Shown piece after piece: positions 39,878 to 50,133 of a stretch of 64,000 nucleotides of DNA; position 1 is the stretch's first letter, and every line of letters starts with the position of its first letter. Origin of the DNA: Blepharisma japonicum. Taxonomy: Eukaryota; Ciliophora; Heterotrichea; Heterotrichida; Blepharismidae. A program made the position numbers and the translations under genes. Under the pieces are notes generated by a model that had not been told where the DNA came from, ran no database searches, and saw only the letters and a program-made list of their open reading frames with translations. The stretch spans positions 62,001 to 126,000 of the forward strand of contig CATKHK010000013.1 of assembly GCA_949751835.1 (NCBI GenBank), in the 5' to 3' direction.

Positions 39878-40245
39878 AATTATAGCCAAATTTTCGGGAA
39901 TAAATATGGCCAATCCTTATTGACATGCTTTTGCTTGAAACTTTAATATTTAGCCATCAAAGAAAATATTTTAATATTATTTCCAAATTAAAAATATTTG
40001 CAAAATAAACCTAATATCACTATATGTGTTAAATTATATTAATTACAACTAATGTTTAATTAAATTATTTTAAATTAGTAACATAGTTTATTTTTTATGA
40101 TGATATAGGTAAACACCTATAACATATTAGATATTTCTGATGGCTATTTTATAAAAATGATAAAGAATACTGCTAAAAATTTATATGATTTAAACACAAC
40201 TAAATATTATTAAATTAACCTCCAACTGAATTATTTACTTGTGTA
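39878..40245. other. Intergenic spacer, 368 bp
   Basis: Very AT-rich spacer at the right end of the helicase array, between the start of copy 5 and the stop of the globin-like gene. Apart from the motif at 39895-39909 nothing is recognised. Confidence 0.55.
39895..39909 (-). promoter_or_regulatory. Family-conserved upstream motif, copy 5 (shifted)
   Basis: Gene sense CCATATTTATTCCCG, only 18 nt before the ATG at 39877, about 23 nt closer than in the other copies. The frame between is open (MAIFIPENLAII then MPKK). Confidence 0.4.
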
Positions 40246-40551
40246 CTAATGTGTTATCAAAAAGATCACAATAGCAATAAAATTATTTTTCAGCATTCCT
40301 TTAGTCATGTGTGCTGCCCTAATTTTCCTTCTAAAATCTAAATTTACCCTAGTGTTCAAGATCTTGAACATCCCAACTACAATCATTTCGAAGCTTTCTA
40401 GCGTTGAATTTTTAAAGTGCTTATTCAATATCTCGCTCGCCAACACCTTATTATACAACGACACAATAAATTTGTTCCAGAAATCAATCCCTCCATATTG
40501 ATCAATAATATTTTGTTCTTTAATTTTCGCAATTTTTACGTTAAATGCCAT
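40246..40551 (-). CDS. Truncated (2/2) haemoglobin-like protein
   Basis: An ORF of 101 codons from ATG to TAG. It shows the 2/2 globin pattern: DQYGG (the family's Y.(K/R)LGG start), then FIVSLYNKVLASEILNKHF matching the VxxFYxxVLxDxxLxxFF helices, and RRKIRAAHMTKGMLKNNF where the His is the likely haem-ligating proximal residue. Truncated globins bind O2 or NO and are common in ciliates. The C-terminal helix is a little short. The frame stays open for about 150 nt before this ATG without another ATG, so an undetected upstream exon is possible. A TTTTCCCTCA word near 40703 lies upstream. The assignment rests on motif spacing alone. Confidence 0.55.
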   Translation of the reverse strand: MAFNVKIAKIKEQNIIDQYGGIDFWNKFIVSLYNKVLASEILNKHFKNSTLESFEMIVVGMFKILNTRVNLDFRRKIRAAHMTKGMLKNNFIAIVIFLITH

Positions 40552-41168
40552 TTCATCGAAATTATCGACTGCATCAGTGAAAACTTTTCTGGAATAAAGA
40601 AGCCTCTTATCATATTGTATAAGATATCCATTTGTGTATATTATTCAAATTACAGCATTAGTATATTGGTGAAGATTTGGGGTTGAAAATTTTTTTAATT
40701 TTTGAGGGAAAAGAAGAAGGATAATTCGATAAATTAAAAAATTGAGGTAAAAGATATCACAGGAGAAGGGAAAATCATACTAATTTGGATAAATAAATAA
40801 TAAATGAGGATAAAAATGATTATTTTATAATTTGATTTAAATTTTAGCGTGAATGCATATCAGCTTGACTATCTATAGATTAAATGGCTATTTAATTAAA
40901 AATATGTTTGTCTCTTGAAAGCTGATTTTCAGAAGTTTTCGAGTTGATCTGTTGATCTATTGAATTATTTAATTAAATCCTAAAACTGAACTATTTTATA
41001 CTGACAACTTTAGGATAGAATTAGGCTAATCTTTCTTTTTCAAACAATGCACCCAACGATGGTTTTGGCTTTTAAAGTTCACATTGAAAATATCAAAAAT
41101 TTATTTATTCATTTTATATGGATTTATGCCAATATTTAAAAAGCTTAATCAGATTAGAAAGAAATTAA
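40552..41168. other. Intergenic spacer, 617 bp
   Basis: Between the globin-like gene and the first aldo-keto reductase. It contains an open frame continuing upstream of the globin ATG to about 40720 and the TTTTCCCTCA word. The rest is AT-rich with no recognisable gene. Confidence 0.5.
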
Positions 41169-42209
41169 TTATCTCCTTGGAGGATTTGGTGCGAAATTTC
41201 TCCAATTCATAGAAGGGGATGGTCTATTTCCTAAGGCATCTTCTATTCTTACTAAAATTTCTGGTGTCAATTTCTTCGAAACTTCAACACATCCCAAACT
41301 ATCTTCAAGCTGCTTAATAGAACTTGCTCCAACTATCGCAGTGCTCACATCTGGATTTTTAATTACCCAAGCCAGCGCTAGCTGAGCTTGGGTGCAGCCA
41401 ATTTCATCAGCAATAGCTTTTAGACCTTCAAAGGTCTTGACAGCTGCTTCTTTTCTTCCTCCAATAACTTTTTCAAATTTTTCTCTAAGTCTTCCACCAA
41501 ATAAATCAGTATCGTATCTTCCTGGATGCAAATTTCCGTCATTATACTTTCCAGATAATAATCCACCAGCTAAAGGAGACCATACAGTGGTTCCTAGTCC
41601 ATATTGATTAAATATCGGAACTAAACTCCTTTCAATATTTTCTCTTTCAAACATATTATACTCACATTGTTCTACTATAGGTGGAATCCAGCCATGCTTT
41701 TCACAAATTGTAAAACACTCTGAGACTTGCTGAGGAGTGAATACAGAAGTGCCCCAATAAAATGCTTTATCGGCGTCAATAATTTCGTTGAAAATTCTGA
41801 TTGTTTCTTTTAATGGAGTTTCAGGGTCAAAACGGTGCATAAATAATACATCAACATAATCAAGCTGAAGTCGTGATAAGGAATTATCAATCGCTTGTCT
41901 TACTCTTTTTCTTGACAGTCCTTGTATGCCAAATCCATAAGGATTTAGTTTAGTTGACACAATAATATCATCTCTATCCCATCCTCCCTGCTTAAAGTTT
42001 TTGCCTAAAATGGTTTCAGCGACTCCAAGGCCGTAATATTCAGCAGTATCAAAAAAGTTTACCCCAGACCTAATACATTTATCAATACACTCAAAGTTCC
42101 ATCTTTCAGCCTCATCAGACCAGCCACTTGTCATATTCCCAAAACTGAAAACTGACATCTTCAGCCCTGACCTGCCAAGGTATCTATATTCCATTGACTC
42201 GTTCTCCAT
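41169..42209 (-). CDS. Kv-beta-like aldo-keto reductase, tandem copy A
   Basis: A protein of 346 residues with the AKR signature throughout: YRYLGRSGLKMSVFSFGN start, FFDTAEYYG with Asp54 and Tyr59, Lys87 in VSTK, His125 in LFMHRFD, then FYWGTS, EQCEYNMFERE and WSPLAGGLLSGKYNDG. The sequence follows the Kv-beta/AKR6 subgroup, which reduces carbonyls with NADPH; animal members also bind potassium-channel tails. The Asp-Tyr-Lys-His tetrad is complete, so an active oxidoreductase is expected. There is no signal peptide, so it is probably cytosolic. It lies 49 bp downstream of a very similar gene on the same strand, a recent tandem duplicate. Substrate unknown. Confidence 0.9.
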   Translation of the reverse strand: MENESMEYRYLGRSGLKMSVFSFGNMTSGWSDEAERWNFECIDKCIRSGVNFFDTAEYYGLGVAETILGKNFKQGGWDRDDIIVSTKLNPYGFGIQGLSRKRVRQAIDNSLSRLQLDYVDVLFMHRFDPETPLKETIRIFNEIIDADKAFYWGTSVFTPQQVSECFTICEKHGWIPPIVEQCEYNMFERENIERSLVPIFNQYGLGTTVWSPLAGGLLSGKYNDGNLHPGRYDTDLFGGRLREKFEKVIGGRKEAAVKTFEGLKAIADEIGCTQAQLALAWVIKNPDVSTAIVGASSIKQLEDSLGCVEVSKKLTPEILVRIEDALGNRPSPSMNWRNFAPNPPRR

Positions 42210-42258
42210 ATTTTATTGATATTTTTATTGGCTTTCTAAAAAGATTATAAGCTTTTAA

Positions 42259-43302
42259 TTAACGCCTAGGAGGATTTGGAGCAAAATTTCTCCAATTCAT
42301 AGAAGGAGCTGGGCGATTTCCTAGCAAATCTTCTATTCTGGCTAATACTTCTGGGGTCAATTTTTTCATGACTTCAATTGAAGCTAGGCTTCCATCTAAT
42401 TGTGCTGGAGAAGAAGCCCCAAGGATTGCGGTCGTTACATCAGGGTTTTTAATAACCCAGGCTAAGGCAAGCTGGGCTTGTGAGCACCCTAATTCGTCAG
42501 CCAAACTTTTTAAGCCTTGTAATGTTTTTACAGCAGCTTCTTTTCTGTTCCCTATATATGCTTCAAATCTTTGTTTGTAAACTTGAGCAAATGGTCCACT
42601 TTCAAATCTGCCAGGCTGAATATTTCCATCATTATATTTTCCTGTTAAGAGTCCTCCAGCTAAAGGACCCCACACAGTTGTCCCCATTCCATATTCTTTA
42701 TAAATTGGCACATAATCTCTCTCTACTTCTGTTCTTTCAAACATATGGTATTGGACTTGTTCTGCAATAGGAGGAATCCATCCATGTTTTTCACAGATAG
42801 CGTGACATTCTGCCAGTTGCTGTGGGTTGAATTCTGAAGTTCCCCAATAAAAAGCTTTATCATCATCAATTATTTCATTGACAATTCTAATTGTTTCTTC
42901 AAGAGGGACTTCATAATCAAATCTATGAAGATAAAGAACATCTACATAGTCTAACTGTAGCCTCTTAAGTGAGTGATTTATAGCTTGGCGCAGTCTTTTT
43001 CTGCTCAATCCTTGAATTCCTACCGCTTTTGTAGGGATGAATTTAGTGGTAATCACAAGATCGTCTCTATCCCAGCCTCCTTGTTTAATGTTATTTCCAA
43101 GAATGGTCTCAGCAACTCCCATCCCATAGAATTCTGCGGTGTCGAAGAAATTGACACCACCCCTGATGCATTTATCGACGCAGTCAAAGCTCCATTGTTC
43201 AGTTCCTTCTGACCAGCCACTTGTCATGTTGCCAAATCCCAGAACTGAGATTTTCAGCCCAGAATTCCCGAGGTACCTATATTCCATTGCCTCTGACTCC
43301 AT
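42259..43302 (-). CDS. Kv-beta-like aldo-keto reductase, tandem copy B
   Basis: A protein of 347 residues, closely similar to its neighbour: YRYLGNSGLKISVLGFGN, FFDTAEFYG with Asp54 and Tyr59, Lys87 in ITTK, His126 in LYLHRFD, then FYWGTSEF, EQVQYHMFERT and WGPLAGGLLTGKYNDG. The C-terminal block (SMNWRNFAPNPPRR) is identical in both copies. The family uses NADPH to reduce aldehydes and ketones; the channel-associated role is known for animal Kv-beta only. ATG is placed at MESEAMEYRYLG, in register with the neighbour. Divergence is spread along the gene with the tetrad kept, so both copies are likely functional. Confidence 0.9.
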   Translation of the reverse strand: MESEAMEYRYLGNSGLKISVLGFGNMTSGWSEGTEQWSFDCVDKCIRGGVNFFDTAEFYGMGVAETILGNNIKQGGWDRDDLVITTKFIPTKAVGIQGLSRKRLRQAINHSLKRLQLDYVDVLYLHRFDYEVPLEETIRIVNEIIDDDKAFYWGTSEFNPQQLAECHAICEKHGWIPPIAEQVQYHMFERTEVERDYVPIYKEYGMGTTVWGPLAGGLLTGKYNDGNIQPGRFESGPFAQVYKQRFEAYIGNRKEAAVKTLQGLKSLADELGCSQAQLALAWVIKNPDVTTAILGASSPAQLDGSLASIEVMKKLTPEVLARIEDLLGNRPAPSMNWRNFAPNPPRR

Positions 43303-43555
43303 TTCTTATGATTATTTAGGTTGCTTTTATTGTTAAAATGGTTGATTATGATGTTTTTTATCAACACTTGGTAAAATTCATATTAAATTTTATTTAATTT
43401 TCAATTTATGTAACATAAATAGTTATAGATTGCATGAATTTATATAAGAAAAGTAAATAAAATTGCTAAAATTATAATTATAATGATTTTGCTAAAAATG
43501 ATATTTTTAGTAAAAGGTTTATAGGCTTTTAAATTAATAAACGATGTATCTTATT

Positions 43556-44449
43556 TTAATTATCTAATGTGGGATTTATCATAAATCTTTTCTTCAAGCC
43601 TGGTTCAAATTTTAATATTTGAGATTCATATTTAATTCCCATTAACTCAAGATAATGGTAATACTCAGAATCAAAAAAGGCTACCCCAGCAAGTGCAATT
43701 ACATTTAATATAGGAAATTGAAAGATTCAAAATACCCTTGCTTCAAAAGGTTTGTTGATCCACAATTTGCACATATACACCAATGGAAGTGAGCTAATGT
43801 GTATTATTGCTGTCACAAAAATAAATTTTCCCCATAACTTATCACTGAAAGGTATATTTTCTTCTTTATCTTTTTCAATTCACCTATTTAAATTATAAAC
43901 AAAATATTTATAAGCAAGCTTTTTTCTATACTCAGCATCTCCATATCTTATGTCCCATAAGAGGCTATTTATAGGCTCTTTCTCTTCGAATATTTCTTTT
44001 GTTGCTACTTTATCTTGGATTAAAATATTTGATGGTTTTTCAATAGTTTTTTCTTCTGTTTTCTCCTCAATTGTTTTTTCTTTTGTTTCCTCCTCAATTG
44101 TTTTTGGAAAGAAATATATTAATGAAGGATTTACGGATAATATCTCGTCTTTGTAGTACAAAGCCTGCTTTCCTTGGACTTGAAATATTCGGAGATCAGA
44201 TATTATAAATGCTGGGATAATAACAAGTCTTGCTACATTTCCAAACTCAAGATATTTCTGATATTTTGTGAAAATTTTGTTTGGGATTAAAGCCCACGCA
44301 AAAACTAAAAGAGATATCAAATACATGCTCTTCAAGGCTACAGAGCCATATTCTTTGTGGAATTTTTTAGAAAATTCTTTATCTTCTGGTTTAAATTTCC
44401 CAGATAAATAGGAATAGGTAAGCCAAGCCCCTAAGATGAGTTCACTCAT
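43556..44449 (-). CDS. Multipass membrane protein, unknown function
   Basis: A frame of 297 codons from ATG (MSELILGAWL) to TAA; a TGA near 43880 is read as Trp and joins the two halves. Hydrophobic stretches suggest four or five membrane segments: LILGAWLTYSYL, MYLISLLVFAWALI, VARLVIIPAFIISDL, then IFVTAIIHISSLPLVYM and FQFPILNVIALAGVAFF near the C terminus. Between the halves lies a charged repetitive loop (EETKEKTIEEKTEEKTIEK) produced by short tandem repeats. I do not recognise the family. The start of the downstream DDT gene's stop codon region is 40 bp away on the same strand. Confidence 0.7.
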
Positions 44450-44489
44450 TTATAATAAAAATATTAATAGATAATCAACCAGAATTAAT

Positions 44490-46160
44490 TTAGCTAAGAT
44501 AATCTGATTTAAAAAATGGAACACGCCGAAGCTCTCTCTTTTCTTGCGCTTTTAGTGACTTTTTCAACTCTTGGACAGACTTAAGAGGCATCCTCATATG
44601 CTCTAAGTGGACTTTTTCTTCAAATTCCAGCCTGTGTGGCGGCTTGACGGCGTCAAGCACTTCTAGCTCAGCTTCACTGCAGCTGCTTTCATCTGAAGGT
44701 TCAAATTTCAGATAATTTCTGTCAAGCTTTAACTGACCCAAGGTAGTCTCGCCGAGAATTTCTTTTTCGTCAGATTTTTTCCATTCTCCGTATACTTGGA
44801 ACATCCCAAAAACATTTTCTCCGCATCCTTTTACAGATTTATTGTCAAATTTTAGGTCGAGATTTTCCTCGATATTTTTATCATAAAATCTCCAATATCC
44901 TGAATAAAGACCTGATGGGCCTCCTGGCTGTGTTTTTATGTATCTGAATTCTTGTGGAGTTTTGTCTTTTACCTGCCAGAACCCTGAAAAACTATGCACG
45001 GTCTCATTGGCGGTTGACACATATTTTATAACACCTTCAAGCTTTAAGTCATTGCCTGAGGTTTCTGGCATCACTTTTGGTTTTCGCTCAGGAAGAGGAA
45101 TTTTTCTGGGTCTGCCAGGGCCTCGTTTTCTAGGCATGTCGTCTTCAACTGGTGAAAAATCGCTGTCATCGTATTCGTTTTCTGTGTATTTTTTCCTTCC
45201 AGGTGTCGAATGAACTTTTTTGATATTTGCCAGCATTTTCCTCGTCCTTTCTTGCTCATTTCTTGTAAAATCGTCCATCATTGACGTCAGCAATCTGCTG
45301 AACTCATAAGCTCCATTTGCTTGAAGCCTCAAAATCAGCTCTTTTACTTGGTCAATAGTTTTCGCAACCAGTGAAAATTTTTCGTTTTGTTGCTTGTAAA
45401 TTCTGCAATCAGTGTTATTAAAATAAAAATAAGCAGCTCCTGAGTTATCTTTTCCAATAGGCTGAACTCTCTGCTGCTCTATTGGGACATAGTTTAATTC
45501 ATGCAGAAGTTCTTCTTCCGTATCAAGTTTTAACACGCACAAGTAATAAATGACTATTACCCTTTGTTGTTCTGATATTTCTCCAAGGTGCTTATACCTT
45601 TCTTCTTCCTCTTCAAAGTCTGAAGAATTTTCAAAAAATTCATCAGCATATCTAGGCTTTCTGGCTCGCGGCAATGAATTGGTTTGCGACCTTGTTTCCC
45701 TGACTCTTGTAGGGGCAGAGGTAGGAGGAGGAAGCAGCTGCTGAGGCTCTTCGGTTTTTTTAGATGAAGATTTAGGCAGAAGGAAAGGGTTTCCTCCTAA
45801 TTCTTGAAACAGTTTGACCGCAAGTCTATTAGTAGCATTAAATTTATCAAAACTTTGTAATTTTTCCCATTTCTGATAGATGCGGTACCAAATGGTTATT
45901 TGTTTGCATAGCATGTCATGCCATTTATCAAAAGCATAGCCTTCACCATGAGGGAGTTCACGCCTTGTTGTGCTTTTTTTTAAAAGCAGCTTTGTGATGA
46001 GTTCAGCGCACAGAGAACTTTGGTGGGGCGACAGAAGGGCTTGTTCAAGTTCTTCTGGAGTTATTAAGTCCATATTGAGAGATCCGTGGAAAATTTTGAC
46101 AAATTGGCAGATATATGGGACTTGCCACATATCTTGGATCAATCTTAGCGCAGACTCCAT
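44490..46160 (-). CDS. CECR2-like DDT-domain/AT-hook chromatin protein
   Basis: A protein of 556 residues. Its N terminus (MWQVPYICQFVKIF, then ITPEELEQALL and LITKLLLKK) matches the DDT region of animal CECR2. The WHIM-like segment follows around residues 195-265 (ISEQQRVIVIYYLCVL, VQPIGKDNSGAAYFYF, CRIYKQ), corresponding to CECR2 EPLGEDNSGALYWYF. An AT-hook, KRGPGRPRKIP, lies near residue 345. CECR2-type proteins are partners of ISWI remodelling ATPases and act in the nucleus. The bromodomain of animal CECR2 is absent; instead a C-terminal region with several Trp/Tyr-rich strands (FSGFWQVKDK, YSGYWRFYDK) may form a separate module. No TGA-Trp codon is needed in this gene. Confidence 0.75.
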   Translation of the reverse strand: MESALRLIQDMWQVPYICQFVKIFHGSLNMDLITPEELEQALLSPHQSSLCAELITKLLLKKSTTRRELPHGEGYAFDKWHDMLCKQITIWYRIYQKWEKLQSFDKFNATNRLAVKLFQELGGNPFLLPKSSSKKTEEPQQLLPPPTSAPTRVRETRSQTNSLPRARKPRYADEFFENSSDFEEEEERYKHLGEISEQQRVIVIYYLCVLKLDTEEELLHELNYVPIEQQRVQPIGKDNSGAAYFYFNNTDCRIYKQQNEKFSLVAKTIDQVKELILRLQANGAYEFSRLLTSMMDDFTRNEQERTRKMLANIKKVHSTPGRKKYTENEYDDSDFSPVEDDMPRKRGPGRPRKIPLPERKPKVMPETSGNDLKLEGVIKYVSTANETVHSFSGFWQVKDKTPQEFRYIKTQPGGPSGLYSGYWRFYDKNIEENLDLKFDNKSVKGCGENVFGMFQVYGEWKKSDEKEILGETTLGQLKLDRNYLKFEPSDESSCSEAELEVLDAVKPPHRLEFEEKVHLEHMRMPLKSVQELKKSLKAQEKRELRRVPFFKSDYLS

Positions 46161-46336
46161 TTCAATAATTATAAGCCATTTTTAAAAGCTAGTATTCCAA
46201 TTTTTATATTAAAACTTTATATTCTGTAAAGGCAAGGATTAATTAACAAAAATCTCAGAAATATAAAGAAATTATTTCTCAAAATTAAAATGCTTATGCA
46301 AAGAAATAAATAATAAAATAGAAAAAATTTCTAAAA

Positions 46337-49300
46337 ATGGATGAATTTGAGGATGATTTATTAGCAAGTTTTAAACTAAATGAACTAAAAGCAACAATTG
46401 AAGAAGTTCGAAATAAAATATCAAAAAATGATATAGATTTATATGAAGAAACCTTTAAATTTGAAAATTTACCAGAAAAAGATGTAATGGAAGTGAAGCC
46501 GCCAAGTATTTTTGCATTGAGAAACACAGAAAAGACACAATTAATAGAAAAAAATGCGGAAATAAGCACAAGTAGAGAATGAGAAAGAATTAAAGAAAAA
46601 GGAGAAAGCTTAAAGAAAAGGATGGATAAAGCAAAGCATTATGATGATTTTACTAAAATTTTTGAGCTTGAAGAGGATGTAATACCTGAATATGACAAAG
46701 ATATTAGTTTTACAGGCGAAATTGATTTTTCCGATACAGTTAAATTTAAGGAATCTGAAAAAACTATTGATAAGACTATTTTTACTTCAAATTCCCCTGA
46801 AAAGCAGTGCACACCATCTCCAAAAGATGAAATCCCAACGTTTCAGCTGTATCTCTTAATAGAAAGAGCAAGTAAGTTATTAAGAGCTGATGGATCATGC
46901 CCTGATCTTTTTATTAGTTATAAAATTTTTTTGAACAAAGAAAAATTCCAAACCCAAATTTTCTGAAATTACTCAGAAAATACTCCGATTAACTACAAAA
47001 TACTTTTTCCTCTAGTAGTTAATGATGAATCGCTTTCCAAACTATATTCAGGGATTATACCTCTGGAAATTTGAGACAAAGCAGGTTCTCAAGACAGTTT
47101 GCTTGGACTAGTAAAACTTCCACTAAGTTTATTTGGCACAGCTCTGAGTGCAAACTTAGAAACTTTTACAAAGACTGTTTATCCATTTGTTGCAATAGAT
47201 GAATATAAGCCTATAAACAGTCTAAAAACTGGAAAAGATATAGGCTATCTTAAAGTCCTATTAGCAGTTGGGACACCTTCTCAGATAAATAAGCTTGATT
47301 TAACACAGAGTATTGATAAGAATTTTGAGGATTATCCAAGAAAAACTGCTTCTTTTAAAGAGCTAAATTATGAAAATAAAATAGAAAAAATTGAAAAAAT
47401 AGAAAAAGTTGAGAAAATTGAGAAAATCGAGAAAATTGTAATTGATAGCATTGATGATATTGCATTATTTTTAAATCAAAAAAGCTTAAAAAATACAATA
47501 AATGAAAGTAATGATTTGAAAGAATTTAAGATGATAGATGATATAAGTTTTAATGGAGAAAGTGAACAAAAGAAGACTAAATTAATTAACAATTATGAAG
47601 AAAAAGAAAGCCTTGAAAAAGTTGCATTAAAAAATGATGAAATAAGATGAGATGAGCGACAATTTGATAATTTTCAAGAAAAGCCACCTAATAATAGCCA
47701 AGACACCCCAAAATCAAGTAAAATTCAAGAGATGAAAATTTCAAAACAGCCTCAAATCTCTATCAACCTGCAAAAAAAATCAAAAAATGATTTAATTCAA
47801 AATTTAAAAAATGCATTGAAAAGTTCTCATATAAACTTAGAAGAAGAACTAAAAATAGCCGACAAATATAATCTAGGATTTCTCCATACTCTAAGCTTTG
47901 TCAATTTTTTCGAAAAATTACAACTAGAAATACCTCTAGAAGATATCCAAGATTTTCTTGCATTAGTTGTTAAAGAAAATCCTTCAACATCAACCCATAG
48001 ACGAGTTTTATTTACAGACGTTTATAAAATCCTTGATATTGCCCCAGAACCAGTAAAGATACAGAATAGTTTAAATATAAAAATACAGAATACACCCTCT
48101 TGCAAACAATCACGACCGTCCCCTTATAAAAAAGTTTTTGTGAAATATGAAAAAATAATTGAGCCTGATTTAATTGATGAAAATTTGGTAAAAATCAATA
48201 ATTTACCGAGCCAATTAAGTACATTGCCTAATAAACCTATTCTTGAAAAGACTGCTATAGTAGAACCAATTAAAGAAATAAATAAGCAAATCGAGAAAAA
48301 AATTGAAAACAAAATTGAAAACAAAATTGAAGAAAAATCGAAGGAAATTGATGAAAGCCTGGAAGAAGAAGATTTTGACAAAATTTATCAAAAGCATTTG
48401 GAAAATATGAGAACTCTTGAAAGTTTAACTCAAAATTTTGGGTCTTGGAGGCATGAAAAAGGTGATTCTTCACCTGCAAAGCCAGCCCCTGCAGCAAATT
48501 ACAGAGCAAATTCTTTAAAAGACGAGCTTCTGTTTTCTTCAATGCCAACAGAAAATTCTTTAGAAAATTCAAGTTTAAATCAATTTGAAACTCGAAGTCA
48601 TGAGCGTAAAGCTACTGATTATTCTCAGTATTATTTCAGCTCAACCATAAATAACCCTGAAAAGGAAGGAAATAAAAGTTCTTCTCCCTTAAAAACAGCT
48701 ATATGCTCAGCAGATACTTCAAAAGTAAGCCAATATGAAATTCCGACTATACCTGCATCAGTTTATCCCAGCCCAGTTGAAAGAGTTTGTTATGACGAAA
48801 AAGGTTTATTTTCATCTAATCTTGAAATATTAGGAAAAAATTCACCATCAAAACAGACAAAAGTTGAAGAAATTATCCAGAAAAGTCATAGCTTACCTTC
48901 AGAATTTGACAATATTTCACAATCTCTAGATAATCCACTAAATCAAGGCTACGAGAAGCTTAAATTTGAAACTTTTGAGTACCCATCAACTGAGAATGCC
49001 AAAGAAAATCAATTTGAAATTCCGAATTATTTAAATTTCCATCATCCAGCATCAAATAATACATTTGAATACCCCTCAGCAGAAAATTTTCAAGAAAATC
49101 AATTCGAAATTCCAAACTGTTTATCAGCTGACTATGAGGACCAAGCCACAAAGGATGCATATGAATACCTCGCAGCTAAAAATTTCCACGAAAATCAATT
49201 CGGTATTTCATCAGACTATCAATACCCAACAGCCAATATTTCTTATATCGAGACTAATCCAGAAATCGAAAAACTAGGAAATCACCAAAAATCAAGTTCT

Positions 49301-49882
49301 ACTAATTTTGGTATTCCCGAGGACTCAGGACTATATAATCATTACAAATCTCAGTCTTTTGCTGAAGAAAGTTTGCCTGCAAGCACAAATAGCGAGTTTT
49401 TATCTAAATTAAGCTATCAAAAAAGTGAGGAGGAATACAGCCCATCGCGCTTATATAAAAATTATCAAGATTTCAAAAATATAGGCCAAAATTCCTCAGC
49501 TGAAATTAATGAAAAATCAATAAAGTTGCCAGAGTTTATGCCTAATTTTTATAAAAAAAATTCACCTGAAAAAGAAACTTTTGAAGATTGAAAAAGTGAC
49601 TATAAAAATGAGGATTTAAACCAAACTTATAGTGAAGGGATTGGTATAGAAACTGAAGGAGAAAGTAAATTTTACGACTATAAAGATAAGGATAATTCTT
49701 TTACAATGACTCATAATCGGAATATAAGCACTGATGAGAAGAAAGTATATAAAGAGGCAGAGAAGCCAATAAGTCAACAAACTAACAATTCAAAAATTTC
49801 GAAGCCTCCAAGACCAAGAAGCTTGCTTTTGGATCCTGAAATCAGCCGAATCGCTGCAATAATGAAAGGGTCAAAATATTAA
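46337..49882 (+). CDS. C2-domain protein, C2CD3-like (centriole/basal body)
   Basis: One frame of 1,181 codons from ATG to TAA; five TGA are read as Trp, for example at 46580. A single recognisable C2 domain spans about residues 165-320: FQLYLLIERASKLL, then LLGLVKLPLSLF, VYPFVAIDEYKPI and GYLKVLLAVGTPSQI. The last blocks closely follow the human C2CD3 pattern of GLVKLPL, YPVVAVD and LKVLLAMG. C2CD3 acts at centriole distal ends and is needed for cilium assembly, plausible in a heavily ciliated cell. A coiled stretch of EKI repeats follows, then a helical EF-hand-like segment (about 490-560), a low-complexity tail with FEYPS repeats, and a basic end (SKPPRPRSLLLDP). Length is about half that of human C2CD3 and the other C2 domains are missing. 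Confidence 0.65.
47377..47439 (+). repeat. Short tandem repeat coding (E-K-I/V) triplets
   Basis: Seven or so 9-nt units of the form GAAAAAATT/GAGAAAATT encode EKIEKIEKVEKIEKIEKI within the C2CD3-like gene. It probably arose by replication slippage and reads as a charged coiled coil. Confidence 0.7.
48290..48345 (+). repeat. Short tandem repeat coding K-I-E-N units
   Basis: Units of 12 nt (AAAATTGAAAAC) repeated three to four times encode EKKIENKIENKIEEK, a second slippage repeat in the same gene. Confidence 0.65.
48974..49232 (+). repeat. Three degenerate 30-32-residue protein repeats (FEYPS...ENQFEIPN)
   Basis: The C2CD3-like protein contains FEYPSTENAKENQFEIPN, FEYPSAENFQENQFEIPN and YEYLAAKNFHENQFGIS, spaced 30-32 residues apart. 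The linkers differ (NYLNFHHPASNN, CLSADYEDQATKDA). The spacing and gradual divergence suggest an internal duplication older than the slippage repeats. Confidence 0.75.
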
Positions 49883-50133
49883 GCTTAAGCTGGATTAATT
49901 ATTCTAATAATATTTACTTATTAATTTCCTTATAAGTTATAATATATACTACTAATTGCTTATAATTATTAACAAAGTTTATTTTCAACCTTAAGACTAC
50001 CATTAATATTCCTCTCTAATTAATCTTTACCTTTCCCCTATTTAAAATCCATTCTGACACCCAAAAATTTTATTTTCCTCCTAGCTATTTCTTCTCAAAT
50101 TTTCCTACATTTTTTAAATCTGATAATAATTAA

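Noticed and set aside
43598-43615. GGTTCAAATTTT resembling a tRNA B box
   Set aside because: No A box or acceptor-stem pairing at the right distance, and it lies in the 3' coding part of the membrane protein gene.
47099-47101. Apparent start codon of a separate gene in the C2CD3-like locus
   Set aside because: The codon is TTG (Leu) inside the C2 domain (LLGLVKL), not a start.
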